Positions 35,090 to 44,857 of a stretch of 64,000 nt of DNA are shown here, in pieces; the stretch's first letter is position 1; the number at the start of each line of letters is the position of its first letter. This DNA comes from Dendrobium chrysotoxum (taxonomy: Eukaryota > Streptophyta > Magnoliopsida > Asparagales > Orchidaceae). The notes below the pieces were generated by a model. That model was not told the DNA's origin. It was given only the letters and a program-made list of their open reading frames with translations, and made no database searches. The stretch lies in assembly GCA_019925795.1 (NCBI GenBank), contig CM034300.1:69047021-69111020 (forward strand), given 5' to 3'. Made by a program: the position numbers and the translations under genes.

Positions 35090-36669
35090 CTATATAATCT
35101 CAACATCATCCTCGTCCTCCTCCAAGGCAAAAGCTCGCTGCAACTCACTCTCCAGCTCTTCACCACCAGAGTCCGAAGAAGCATCACTAGAAGCCTGGCT
35201 GGGAGTCAGTCCCTCGATCTCTGCTCCGGTCTTGCGATGTACTGTCCGAGCACCCTTCATGAAGCCCCTGATGAAGCCATCCTCTGCGCACTCTACCTCC
35301 AAGGCCTTCACCTCCACGTCATAAATATGACTGCGGGCCTCCTGAATGTGGTCCTCAATAATGATCTTGAAAGCATAAGATTTCTTGAACTCTTCAATAA
35401 CTGCTGACGGCAACTGCTGGGCCTCCTTCTCGGACAGTACACTCTGAAGCCTCTCATTCTCAGTCTCAAGGACTTGCTGAGCCTTTTCCTGCTGCTTGAT
35501 CGTCGCTTGTGCCTCCACCAACTCTATATGCAGACGATCCATCCGTTCATTCTGAGAAGAGACTGAAGTGATCTTGTTTGCCAACTCAGTTCTGCATCCC
35601 TCAAGCTGATCCTCCACCACCTTCATCTCCTTCACTTTACTGTCATATTTCTTCTTGTACTCTCCCTGAAGGTATTTAACCTTCACAAACTCTTTGTTCC
35701 AATCGTTCAGAGTCTTGGTCATCTCAAGCTTGAAATCAGAATACTGAGACAAGAAAAAATATCAGAAATATATTCCTTAAGAAATATAAAAAAGGAGAAG
35801 AAGTGAAGGAGAACTCACCAACTCCTCAGCCCGTCGGCGGCCGATGCACTGATGGTTTAACACATCCTCTGGAATATATGACTTGATGGAGAAGCTCGGG
35901 GACCTTTGCTAACAACTGTCAAAACTTCATCTGCCCTCTTCTTCCTCGATGCCTGCAAACCTTCCTCGCTCCCTGGTCGCTTGGAGTGGTTCTTTTGGGG
36001 GACCACTTCTGGAACTCTAGCAGACTTCTTCAATATTTGAGCATGTGATCTCCCTGCTTGAGTAGATAATCCGACCTTGAACAAGTACTCCTCATCTACA
36101 TATCTACTCAAGTAACGTACCTCGTAGTGTAGAGCATCCAAATCAGGGAGTTTGAGTATCCTCAGCAAATCTTCTGCTCCGATATGAAGGGGGACAGGTA
36201 GCTCTTTCAACTTCCCCCACTTCTCCTGAAGACCCCAATCATTCTGCACATAAAAGAAGTTGCTAATCCAACCTTTCGAGGGGTCTCGAGTGCGGATGTC
36301 CAACCACTTGGACCTGAATGAAATGCGTCCCTGCGCATCGCTAAAGAGACGCCCCATCCGAGAAAGACACTCTGAGGAAAGTACCACTCCGCGGTCTCTG
36401 AAAAGTACGATCAGGCCCATCACGATCGACATTGCTCTGTAGGAAAATTGAGACAAGCATACCCCACAAAGCGTCAGAATGTCGATCAGTTCGGAGGAAG
36501 GAGGAAATCGTAGTCCCGCTCGCAGACTAAATTCATACACCGTCACGTATCCAGGGGGAGGAAAGCAGGCACGATCAGTTCTGGCTGGCACCTTCATCAC
36601 CAAATCATTAAGAAAATGAAACTTTTTCCTAAATGAGATGAAGGAGTCCTCAGTGACGGTGGAAATCAC
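35090..36669 (-). pseudogene. Antisense ORF of the Tat element (Transposase_28-like plus coiled coil), two exons
   Basis: Encoded opposite to gag-pol. The upstream part (36669-35819) has a block resembling the Pfam 'putative gypsy type transposon' domain Transposase_28: PPPGYVTVYEFSLRAGLRFP, RFPPSSELIDILTL, then a GWISNFFYVQNDWG-like end. A 75-base intron is likely at 35818-35744 (donor GTGAGT, pyrimidine-rich TTTTTTCTTGTCTCAG acceptor, both sides in phase 0). The downstream exon (35743-35090, 217 codons to the stop) is a long heptad-like coiled coil ending in an acidic, Ser-rich tail (EEDEDDVEII). A one-base loss in a C-run (plus strand GGGG at 35898-35901) puts the end of exon 1 out of frame. 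The start Met is missing: the frame opens only from a TAA created at the rearranged 3' LTR junction. Such antisense ORFs are known in Tat elements; their role is not established. Confidence 0.75.
35744..35818 (-). other. Probable spliceosomal intron in the antisense ORF
   Basis: On the minus strand the donor GTGAGTTCTCC follows GAGGAGTTG, and the acceptor TTCTTGTCTCAG precedes TATTCTGATTTC. Length is 75 bases, AU-rich, within the range of short plant introns. The open frames on both sides join in phase 0, which supports splicing of an antisense transcript. Confidence 0.65.
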
Positions 36670-36686
36670 ATCGTCGGCCTTCGGAT

Positions 36687-36792
36687 TGATATATCGTTAA
36701 AAAAAATTGAAAAAAAGTATTTAAATCGATCAATTAAACTCCATAACTTTTAAGAACAATATTAAAAAAATATTAAAATTTTGTAATAGGAT
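36687..36792 (+). repeat. Duplicated 5' flank inserted at the 3' LTR junction
   Basis: 36687-36696 repeats the LTR start (TGATATATCG, preceded by GGAT). From 36697 to 36792 the sequence is identical, base for base, to the 96 bp of unique flanking DNA upstream of the 5' LTR (27728-27823), including a copy of the AGGAT target site at 36788-36792. The full 3' LTR then begins at 36793. Host flank DNA on the inner side of a 3' LTR cannot come from normal reverse transcription and shows a later rearrangement. Confidence 0.9.
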
Positions 36793-37820
36793 TGATATAT
36801 CATCAAAAAATCATCTTGATCGGGCACGAATCTCGAGGAAAAACTAAAGTTGGAAACTTCAAAAATTATTTCGGAGACCATTTAAACTCCGATTTCAGCA
36901 AACTTATAGTCGAACTGAGCGTCTCGGAAATACGAATCCAACGACACCAAATTCGACTCAATCCGAGCCCAAGTGAGTCCAAATCAAGTACCCGAAGCGC
37001 TGTTGGAAGCATCAAACAGCTATTTGAGTTATCAAACGGTCTCCGATTTTGACGAGCTTATAGTCGAATCGAGCGGCTCGACGAGACGAATCCAACGAGC
37101 CCAAGATCGTAGAATTCTGGCATCATTAAGACCTTCAAATGCTTGATAAACGGTTCATGATCAAGGGATTCAATATCGGCCGTTCATCCGGATCACTCCC
37201 TATTTGCCCCTGATCCCTCACATATTTACGGGCTATGCCACTCCAGAAAAACTATAAATAGCCCCTCATTTCTCTTAAGAGGGGACCCAAGCCAAGAAGA
37301 GAAGAAGAGAAGAAGAGAAGAAGAGGAGAAGAGAAGCCTAGGAGGGAACAGCTCCTCCTCGACCACCGCTAGAACACCGCCGGAACACCGCCGGAGCACC
37401 ACCGAAGCACCACCAGGCGCCCGGGGGACGCCGGAGCTCTGCCCGACACAGGAGCAACGTCGGAATTCTGCCCGACGCCGGAATTCTACCCAACGCCCGA
37501 GTGACGCCGGACTTCTTTCCGAGTGACGCCGGAATTCTGTCGGACACTCAAGTGACATCGGAACTCTGCTTGTCCTTGTAACTGATACTCATTGTAACCT
37601 GATCGTCCTGAATTTAAAGGATGAATCAGCCTCGTGTACTTCAAACGACACTAGTGGAACTCTTTCAACTGGGCGTGGCCCCGTGGTTTTTTCCCTTTCC
37701 AGGGTTTTCCACGTAAAAATCCTAGTGTTACTATTTCGATTCTGTTTGTGTGCTGAATATACGTACAACGCTGAGACGGAAAATTAAAATCTATCGCCGC
37801 GTATATTTGAGTCCGCAACA
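36793..37820 (+). repeat. 3' LTR (1,028 bp) of the Tat element
   Basis: Matches 27824-28873 with a dozen or so scattered differences, mostly transitions, and lacks 22 bases of the ACACCGCCGGA tract. It starts TGATATATCATC, ends GTCCGCAACA, and has a TATA box at 37252. No polypurine tract precedes it. Confidence 0.92.
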
Positions 37821-37825
37821 AGGAT
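37821..37825. repeat. Target-site duplication AGGAT (right)
   Basis: Identical to 27819-27823. Confidence 0.85.
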
Positions 37826-38200
37826 GTTCTCATAAAAAATAACCTGAATAAAGCCCAAAACTCTTAGATTTGTTTTTAGATTTGTGAAAAATTAATTATT
37901 TATGTATTATACTAATCTTAAAATATATTCAAGAGATTTAAAGCTTAATTTCACAAAAATTTAGTTAGAATATCCCGACAAAATTTTTTCTTTAAGCAAT
38001 TCTGAAGTATTATATTCAAGAAACAATTATGTCAACATCATGTAATAAAAAAATTATCATAATGTATTTAAAAATATTTGAATTTGCTTTAAAATTAGTG
38101 TAATACATAAGTAATTTATATTGCACCTATCTCAAAGCACATACAAGCATTTTAAAGCTCATCATATTAAGAAAACTTGAAAAATTTATTAAACATTTTA
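37826..38200. other. AT-rich flanking DNA
   Basis: No gene is recognised. Confidence 0.4.
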
Positions 38201-38773
38201 GGGGTTATTTGATTGGAAGAAAAGTGAATGCAAAGTAAAATAAATGCGTTACTTTTAATTTCTGATGTTTAGTCAGATGAAAAGTAAATCTAAGGTAAAG
38301 TAAACTAAATGCAGAGTATTTTATTTTAGTTCATCTTTGATATAAAGCATTTTCGTCCAATTTGTACGAGAATGTTTTACGCCGCTCAATTGCTTTTTTA
38401 AACACCCAAAACGGGCACCGTCTCCATCACCGCTTGTTGTCCTCCACCTACAACTATTGTCTGCTGACGACCCTCGCCCGGTCGTAGCCGGTCACTGCCC
38501 GCCGACCACAGCTGCCCATCGCTGCCTGCAGCCCACCGCCTCCACTGCCGGCCGCCATCATCATCGCCACCATTGTAGCCTTCAACTGTCGGCCGCCGTC
38601 GCAAGTACAACTTTTTTACACTTTACATTACATTCACTTGACTTTAAAACAAAAAAATAATAATAATAATAAATTAATCCATTCCTTTTACACTCATCCA
38701 AATAATTTTAAAATATATCTTTTACACTAAGTTCTATTTGGGCTTCATTTTTTTTAGGCAATCAAACAGTCTC
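38201..38773. mobile_element. PIF/Harbinger-type MITE carrying a GC-rich filler
   Basis: Ends GGGGTTATTTGATTGG (left) and the complement of CAATCAAACAGTCTC (right), flanked by TTA at 38198-38200 and 38774-38776. The subterminal parts are AT-rich, but 38403-38605 is a GC-rich insert of CCGCC/CACCGC words that differs sharply from the rest. The insert has open frames of about 65-70 codons on both strands with low-complexity composition; none resembles a known protein. It may be captured host or LTR sequence. Confidence 0.65.
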
Positions 38774-38776
38774 TTA

Positions 38777-39736
38777 ATAAAAAAAAGGTTTTCTTTTAAT
38801 CGCAAATAGCCGGTCTCCGGTTGAGCTATAAACCCGACCGGGCTCAGGATGGCGACTTAAGAGGAAGGGGATAATTGGGCCCGGCCATGTCGTAATCATA
38901 AGGCCCACTGTTAACCAAACCCTATCCAAAGACTGTGGCTGTGGGCTTAGACAAAACCTAGAGAGCAGATTCTGCCATTTTGGAATAAAATATAAATTAA
39001 ATTATTCAAATAGACACACTTCACAAAATATTCCATGTTATCCATCTGCGTTTCTATCCTTTATTTAAAAAATGACAAAAAAAAATTTTAAAAATTAATA
39101 ATTTTTTTATTTCAAAGCTTATTAATATTAATTTTGTAATTTAATTTTTGTTACAATTTTTATTATAAAATACTTATAAAGGAAAAATAAGATATGAAAA
39201 TATTAAATTATAAGACACATAAAATTTAAAGAATTTTGGATATAAAATTTTAGTATAATTTTAACGGCTCCTTTAAAGTTTTTTTTGTAAGAATTTAATA
39301 AAAATATAAGAATTTCGGGAAATGTTATTTACAGATTTACCAAAATTTTTAACTTGGATGAAAAATTAGTCAAAATAAATATTATTAATAAAATTTTGAT
39401 TGGATTTAACTGACCAAACTTATATTAACAGACACGGACCATTTTTATTTTTTTATTTTTTTTATTGGGGGTTGGGGAATATAAATGATAGAGAAAGCGA
39501 AAGATTCCATGCATTCCTGTTATATATTTATAAGTCTTCATTTTTTTTTCGCCACTTGGCATTTATTTGAGGAGGTTCGTATATTTTTTTGAGAATGACA
39601 GTGCATTGACTTACAGTCAAAATAAGCGTATTAATAAGATGAATTCTTGGATACCAAAAGTAATATTTGGGATTAGAATCAGTCTTAATTTTCAGGAGGG
39701 TAAATTTATAAGGCATATATGTCGGGAGTCCGGGGG
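38777..39736. other. Intergenic DNA, no gene recognised
   Basis: Two short frames at 39528-39716 (-) and 39567-39779 (+) overlap each other and show no domain. Confidence 0.4.
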
Positions 39737-39739
39737 GGG

Positions 39740-39933
39740 CAATTGCCTAAAAACTCATATAGTAAAAGCTAAAAAATGAATGAAGATGAACAAATTACCT
39801 AAAAAATCATATAATTATTTTTTTTTTGAGGGGGGACAATTGCCTAAAAACCCTTATAATAAAAGCTAAAAAATGAATGAAGATGAACAAATTACCTAAA
39901 AAATCATATAATTAATTTTTTTTTTATGGGGAA
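39740..39933. repeat. 97-bp tandem duplication
   Basis: Two adjacent copies of about 97 bases starting at CAATTGCCTAAAAAC (39740 and 39837), nearly identical (GTAAAAGCTAAAAAATGAAT versus ATAAAAGCTAAAAAATGAAT), each ending in a T-run and G-run. Confidence 0.8.
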
Positions 39934-39944
39934 CACTTAAAGTA

Positions 39945-41335
39945 AAATAAAAAACTGTGAAGTATTGATTGAAAGATCAGACGATCTCTAAAATTTTCTT
40001 ATAATCAAAAGTAAGTGCTTGATGAGATAATCAAACAAGCCTAGGATCACTCAATTTTGAGATCATTAAGGCACTTAAATGCTAAATAAACGGCCTATAA
40101 TCAAAAAATTAATGTAGGCATGTGTTGGAGTGATATAAAATTTTGATTAAATTTATCAAAATGCCACCCTAAAATACTATAAATAAATCTTCATGCAGGC
40201 CTGAGTTTGGAGAGAGTTTGAAGTTTTGAAGAATACTAAAGATCTACTTAATATTTGACGCTGATGATTACTGCCACCTACCACTGTTATATGACCAATG
40301 TCTCTCGACTGCCATCATAGATAATCATTGATGGCTATATTTATCTAACAACTTTCACTCAATCATCACAATATATTCACCATCATCTAACCACTATTGT
40401 TTGATTGTTGCTACCTGACCATCATCACCCAAGTGAATATCTTAATAAGACAAACCTAACAAATGCTAAAAATGATCTGATCAGAATGTAAACGAGCCCA
40501 AACTAATCACTTGAAGTTAAAAAGTTTAGAGCATTGATTGAATGATTGAAAGATCAAATGATCTCCGGATTTTATATGCTTATAATCAAATCATACAGTT
40601 CGACAAGATGCATTCAATAAGCCTAAGATAACTTAATTACGAAGTTATTAATATACTTAAATGCTAACTGAACTATTTATAATCAAATATTCAATATGCA
40701 TCATCTAATGCATTGTTATGAAAATTTAGTCAAATTTAATAAAACGTAACTCCAAAATATAATATAACTAGTTCTATTCTCCACATAAAAGTACTTGAAG
40801 ATTTGAAGAGCTTGGAGATTTGAAGAGCTGTAGAGCTCTATTTGATCACTGCCATCCACCACTATTATTTAAGTGTGGTCATTTGAATGGCATTGCAAAA
40901 CTATTGTCATCCGACTACCAGCATCAGAGTATCATTATCTGACTATCATTGTATGACAATCACAATTTATTCATTGTCATTCACTACGACCATATGATTG
41001 TTGTCACCAGCCATCATCTCCCTGACTATTATAACCCGACCAACATCATTCGAACATCATCACCAAACTAACATCATCCAACTATATATCTCCAACAATC
41101 CCCCTCACATTCATGAAAATACTAACTTATATTACATACTTTGTAATATTATCTTCTCCAACTTAAGAGGAGCAAACTCTTGTGATCTATCTACATAAAA
41201 GATTACTTTAACTGGGCAAGACCCCGTAATTTTTACCCTTTTATATTATCCATTTAAAATAGTGTCTATTTCGTTCTTTTTTCTAGTCTATGTTTATTTG
41301 TTGGATCGTTGTGAAATTATGACATAAAAATTCTT
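39945..41335 (+). repeat. Two tandem partial LTR relics (copy R2)
   Basis: Two successive segments each follow the Tat LTR plan. First: a U3 block (TTATAATCAAAAGTAAG...AAGCCTAGGATCACTC, 40005-40050), then CTATAAATAAATC (about 40179), a purine-rich leader, and a CCACCATCATC-like degenerate tract (40260-40440). Second: a U3 block (GCTTATAATCAAATCATACAG; ATTCAATAAGCCTAAG, 40590-40625), a GAAGATTTGAAGAGC leader, a degenerate tract (40850-41090), and a U5 end with TTTAACTGGGCAAGACCCCG at 41207, the counterpart of CAACTGGGCGTGGCCCCG in the intact LTR. This is a plus-strand LTR with its U3/R portion duplicated. The 66-codon frame at 40998 is not a gene. Confidence 0.6.
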
Positions 41336-41565
41336 TTTATCTCCACAAATTTCTTAGCACACAAAAATATTATTTATTTTCTTTCAATTTTTGAATGTAC
41401 AAATATTTTTAATAAAATTGATATATTCAATTATGAGAATTGAAAACAAAAACATGGGAATCTTTGCAATAAGAAGAATTTAAACTTTTTTTTTATATAA
41501 AACTAATATAAGAATATTAATTTTACATCCACAGCAACAATTTTCAAAAATTTTAAAGAGATTTA

Positions 41566-41710
41566 GATTTCGTTTGGAATGACTTTCTTGCTGTTTTATA
41601 AAGCTGTTGCAGAGAATATATATTTTTTTAAACTTCAAAGTAAAAAAATTTTGAAAGCAGCTATACGGTCTGAAAATTAAAGCAGTAAGAAAGCTATCCC
41701 AAGCAAAGTC
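41566..41710. mobile_element. Tourist-like MITE copy 4 (145 bp)
   Basis: Flanked by TTA (41563-41565) and TTG (41711-41713). Left end GATTTCGTTTGGAATGAC, right end AAGCTATCCCAAGCAAAGTC. The arms contain TTGCTGTTTTATAAAGC and AAAGCAGTAAGAAAGC. Confidence 0.75.
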
Positions 41711-41722
41711 TTGCTTCACTTA

Positions 41723-41852
41723 GGCTTCGTTTGGGACGGCTTTATTACTATTTTTTAAAACAATTTTTAGTTAAAAAGTATATTTGAACTAAACATTTTT
41801 TAACTAAAAAATAGCTTTAGAAATTAATAAAAAAGCTGTTCCAAACAAAATC
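41723..41852. mobile_element. Tourist-like MITE copy 5 (130 bp)
   Basis: Flanked by TTA on both sides (41720-41722, 41853-41855), only 12 bases after copy 4. Left end GGCTTCGTTTGGGACGGC, right end GCTGTTCCAAACAAAATC. Confidence 0.8.
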
Positions 41853-42382
41853 TTAATGAAGCACACACCAAAAGCTATACAATTGTCAAAAAGACAAATT
41901 TTAATTAGATTGAGCTGATCTTTAATAAATTTAATGTGAACGACAAACAACTCAATATTTATTCTTACAAGACCCATTCATATTTATTTATTTATATAAT
42001 TGAATAAATTTAAATACATTTTCAAAAGTTCACCATATAAGAGAATGAAATAGAAGTCTGATGCATGTTTATTTATATTGATAAATATGCTGAGTTGTTA
42101 TACAACAAATAACTTATTATTTTTTACTGATGACTCAATTACTTATTTTATAACTTATTATGTATTCTTGTATAACTTTTCAATATTGTATATATGTTAA
42201 AAATTATGCATATTAATAAAATTATAAATTCAAAAAAAATATTAAATAATATATATGGGTTAAATTTCAGAATAGTCCCTGAATTATTTATATATGATCA
42301 TTTAAGTCCCAAATTATAACGATGTTCCAATTTAATCCCTCGACTATACAAAATTGATCCAAACTGATCTTTTTTAGACTAA

Positions 42383-42457
42383 GGCTTCATTTGGGATGAT
42401 TTTTTTTGCTGTTTTCTAAAGCAGCTTTTTCGTATAATAATTCTTAAATTATAATTT
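42383..42457. mobile_element. Tourist-like MITE copy 6, left half only
   Basis: After TAA (42380-42382), GGCTTCATTTGGGATGATTT and TTTCTAAAGCAGCTTTTT match the left arm of the other Tourist-like copies. The right arm is missing; the sequence runs into the palindromic MITE. Confidence 0.65.
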
Positions 42458-42720
42458 TGAGAAATTTACATACATACCACTTTATAACAACCTATTTACA
42501 TATCTAACATCAAAAACTTTAATATTACATGCATACCATCCTATATTATTTTAATATCAAATATACTACTTATATTTCTTTCCTACCACTCATATATTTC
42601 ATTTATACCACTCATATTTGATATGAAAATAAACTATGGGTGGTATGTATGTAATATTAAAGTTTCAGGTGTTAAATATATAAATAGAATAATATAAGGT
42701 GGTATGTATGTAAATCTCCC
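42458..42720. mobile_element. Palindromic MITE with GRGARATTTACATACATACC ends (263 bp)
   Basis: The left terminus GAAATTTACATACATACCAC and the complement of GTGGTATGTATGTAAATCTC on the right form terminal repeats of about 25 bases. A second inverted pair (AAAACTTTAATATTACATGC with GTATGTAATATTAAAGTTTC) extends the palindrome inward. A possible short target duplication TTTTG is present on both sides, but is not secure. Confidence 0.65.
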
Positions 42721-42890
42721 TTTTGTAAAATCGAGAAACTAAATTGGAATCAATAGTATATCATGATTATAACTTTAGGGACTTTAGATCAATTTTGTAT
42801 AATCGAAGAACTAAGTTGGAATAACATAATACTCTGAGATTAAATTAGTCTACATGAATAACCGAGAACCATTTCAATTTTAATTTAAAT

Positions 42891-43731
42891 CTACAAATCA
42901 AACTAAGTCTAATAATAAAACTATATGTTTAAATTAATAACATCAATCATATAATTAATTTGACTCAATAAAAAATTAAAAAAAAAATTTATACAAAATT
43001 TAAAAAATTGTTTCATGTTCAAATTCAGCTCCAAATAAACAAACTTGAATAAAATGGACCTTAGATCTATTCAATCTACTTATAATACTAATTTATTTTA
43101 TATTGAATAAAAGAGAGAATAAGTTAAATCACAATAATAACTTGTATATTCTTTCTCAAGAAGTCACACATAAAATGAATTCTTTCACTTCATGTGTACT
43201 ATATATATATATAAATATTGAATGTTTTTCTCATTTTATGTCCCATTAAAGCATACACCTCACAAATACATCAATAAAAAAGAAAACTATGTGGGGGAAT
43301 ATTTAGGTGGCATAGAATTCCTCATAAAGGTTAGATTATTTTTAATAAAATTCTTAAATTATTTATATCATAATAATATAATAAATATTTAAAATTAGAA
43401 GATATTTAAATAAAAAATTTAAATTTCTTGTAATTTTAAATATTTATGTTATACTCCTAAATATTTTATCCTATATCATTAGACCAACCATCTAAAGGAC
43501 TAATCCTATGACTGAAAAGAAAAATCATTATTAAGATATCTTAATACAGAATATACAGCACACATCAAAATTATTTATTTTAATTAGTGTAATTAATAAT
43601 TTATAAAATATTAATTTAGAATTTTAATATTTATAATAATATATTTTATATTAAGATAGCGGTGAGATCTGTAATATTTTATGACGGAGATTGTTGATCA
43701 TCAAAAAATAAGCAAAAAATTAAGTGTTATC
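42891..43731. other. AT-rich intergenic DNA
   Basis: No gene or recognised element. Confidence 0.4.
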
Positions 43732-44213
43732 GAGATGAGTATACTCAGATGAATAAGTTATCAGACACTTAGAGATAAAATGTGAAATGAGTATATACCT
43801 GATAAGGGTAGAGTAGCTCTTATAACAATTAAGATTAGAGAGTGGCAAGTTAGATGATTTGGTCAGAGTATACTTAGATGGATGAGTGACTGTACACTTA
43901 GAGATATAATGTAAAATGAGTATATACATGACAAGGGTGGAGCAGCTCTTATGACAGATAAGATTAGAGGGTGGCAAGTTAGATGATTTGGTCATATAAG
44001 TTGTTCGTCTTCCAATGTCATAGTTAGGAAGATAAATGTGTTAGATTTGATTTATATTAATAAATGTAGATATAGACCTATAAAGACTTGATTAAAAAAT
44101 ATTAGAAATAATATTTTTTATTAGATTTAAATGAGAATTTGATTTTTAATAGAATATAATAAAAAAAATTTATATAATTAATCCCACTTAATGGGATAAA
44201 GACTTGACATTGT
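43732..44213 (+). mobile_element. RTE-type LINE, 3' end fragment with internal tandem duplication
   Basis: Matches the carboxy-terminal ORF end and 3' UTR of the LINE at 50321-52218. Examples are the GATGAGTGACTGTACACTTAGAGATA block, GACCTATAAAGACTTG and the 3' UTR end AATCCCACTTAATGGGATAA. A 129-bp piece is duplicated in tandem (43737-43865 and 43866-43994). The 91-codon frame on the minus strand at 43720-43995 is only the complement of this duplication. It is heavily decayed. Confidence 0.7.
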
Positions 44214-44214
44214 T

Positions 44215-44335
44215 ACCTATCTCAATTTGGTCTGTTGGTTAAGAGTTTTAACTACCAAATAAAAAATTTTGAGTTCGACTCTAATATATGTGATGTGCGT
44301 GAATTTATCTTAATTGATCTAAATATCCACCCTAG
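44215..44335 (+). mobile_element. tRNA-derived SINE-like element, copy 1
   Basis: Starts right after the LINE 3' end. It has an A-box-like GGTCTGTTGGTTAAGAG (44229-44245) and a B-box-like GAGTTCGACTC (44271-44281), spaced as in a tRNA-derived RNA polymerase III promoter. It is followed by a non-tRNA body (GAATTTATCTTAATTGATC). A second copy with the same order lies at 59300-59412. It does not fold as a complete tRNA and lacks a proper acceptor stem, so it is not a tRNA gene. Confidence 0.6.
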
Positions 44336-44857
44336 TAGATGTTATTGCAATAAAATAGTTTTCGATTAAAAAGTGAATAAAACAAAATAAATAAAAAACT
44401 GTCCTGCTTCATCAACATAGCCGCACTCAGATCAATTGATTTGACAAGCCACCTACCAACCCCCTCATTTAACCTATTTCTTATCGAAAAACTCAATGCA
44501 AATTAATCCTGAAATTTAATCTAAGATGTCTTAAATTGGCAGATTAAACTATATTTTAGCATTTAATTTTCTCAAAAATAAAAAAAAAACAGGGAAAATA
44601 AAGCAACAAAATCCCATTTGGATTAGATTAGATTTGTTTCAAAGATTAGACATCGGCACTGAGAAAGAAGTGCAGACGGTTTCACAAAACCTTCATGCTT
44701 TTTCTCCATTCGAGCCTTTCCCAATTCCCTCACAACTAACAGAACGAGAACCCAAACTTTATACAAAAGACAAAAGTTCCGAATCAAACTAAAAGAAAAA
44801 TCAAAACTTTTTTCTTGTGTATTTACTTTGCAGTTATTTTTTCACAATGCCCGTACC
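44336..44857. other. Downstream flank of the carrier gene
   Basis: AT-rich intergenic DNA; it includes the 3' UTR of the minus-strand gene (about 44650-44857). No clear AATAAA signal on the minus strand; weak A-rich candidates only. Confidence 0.4.

Larger units (their letters stand above)
27824..37820 (+). mobile_element. Tat-lineage Ty3/gypsy LTR retrotransposon, defective
   Basis: 10-kb element: 5' LTR (27824-28873), PBS, gag-pol in one ancestral reading frame (28925-34370), an antisense ORF pair (35090-36669, minus), and 3' LTR (36793-37820). It is flanked by AGGAT at 27819-27823 and 37821-37825. Tat-lineage placement rests on the additional RNase H domain between the RT-RNase H and integrase, the antisense ORF downstream of integrase, and the TGGCGCCGTCTGTGGG primer site. 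It carries three premature stops, one frameshift in gag-pol and a rearranged 3' end. The LTRs differ by only about a dozen substitutions and one 22-bp indel by eye, so insertion was relatively recent. Confidence 0.9.
42255..42890. mobile_element. Foldback element with ~110-bp inverted repeats and nested insertions
   Basis: Outer arms 42255-42375 and 42735-42890 are inverted repeats: the left arm has GACTATACAAAATTGATCC and the right arm the complement of GATCAATTTTGTATAATC. Further outside, AATTTAATC/AGTCCCT words pair likewise. Between the arms lie a truncated Tourist-like MITE (42383 to about 42457) and a second palindromic MITE (about 42458-42720). Long inverted repeats with little coding content fit a Mutator-like foldback MITE, but no 9-bp target duplication was confirmed. 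Confidence 0.6.

Noticed and set aside
43720..43995. A 91-codon minus-strand frame with two similar halves
   Set aside because: It is the complement of the 129-bp tandem duplication in the LINE fragment.
44229..44281. A possible tRNA gene (A- and B-box-like words)
   Set aside because: No acceptor stem or anticodon arm can be formed and a related copy is elsewhere; a SINE-like element fits better.
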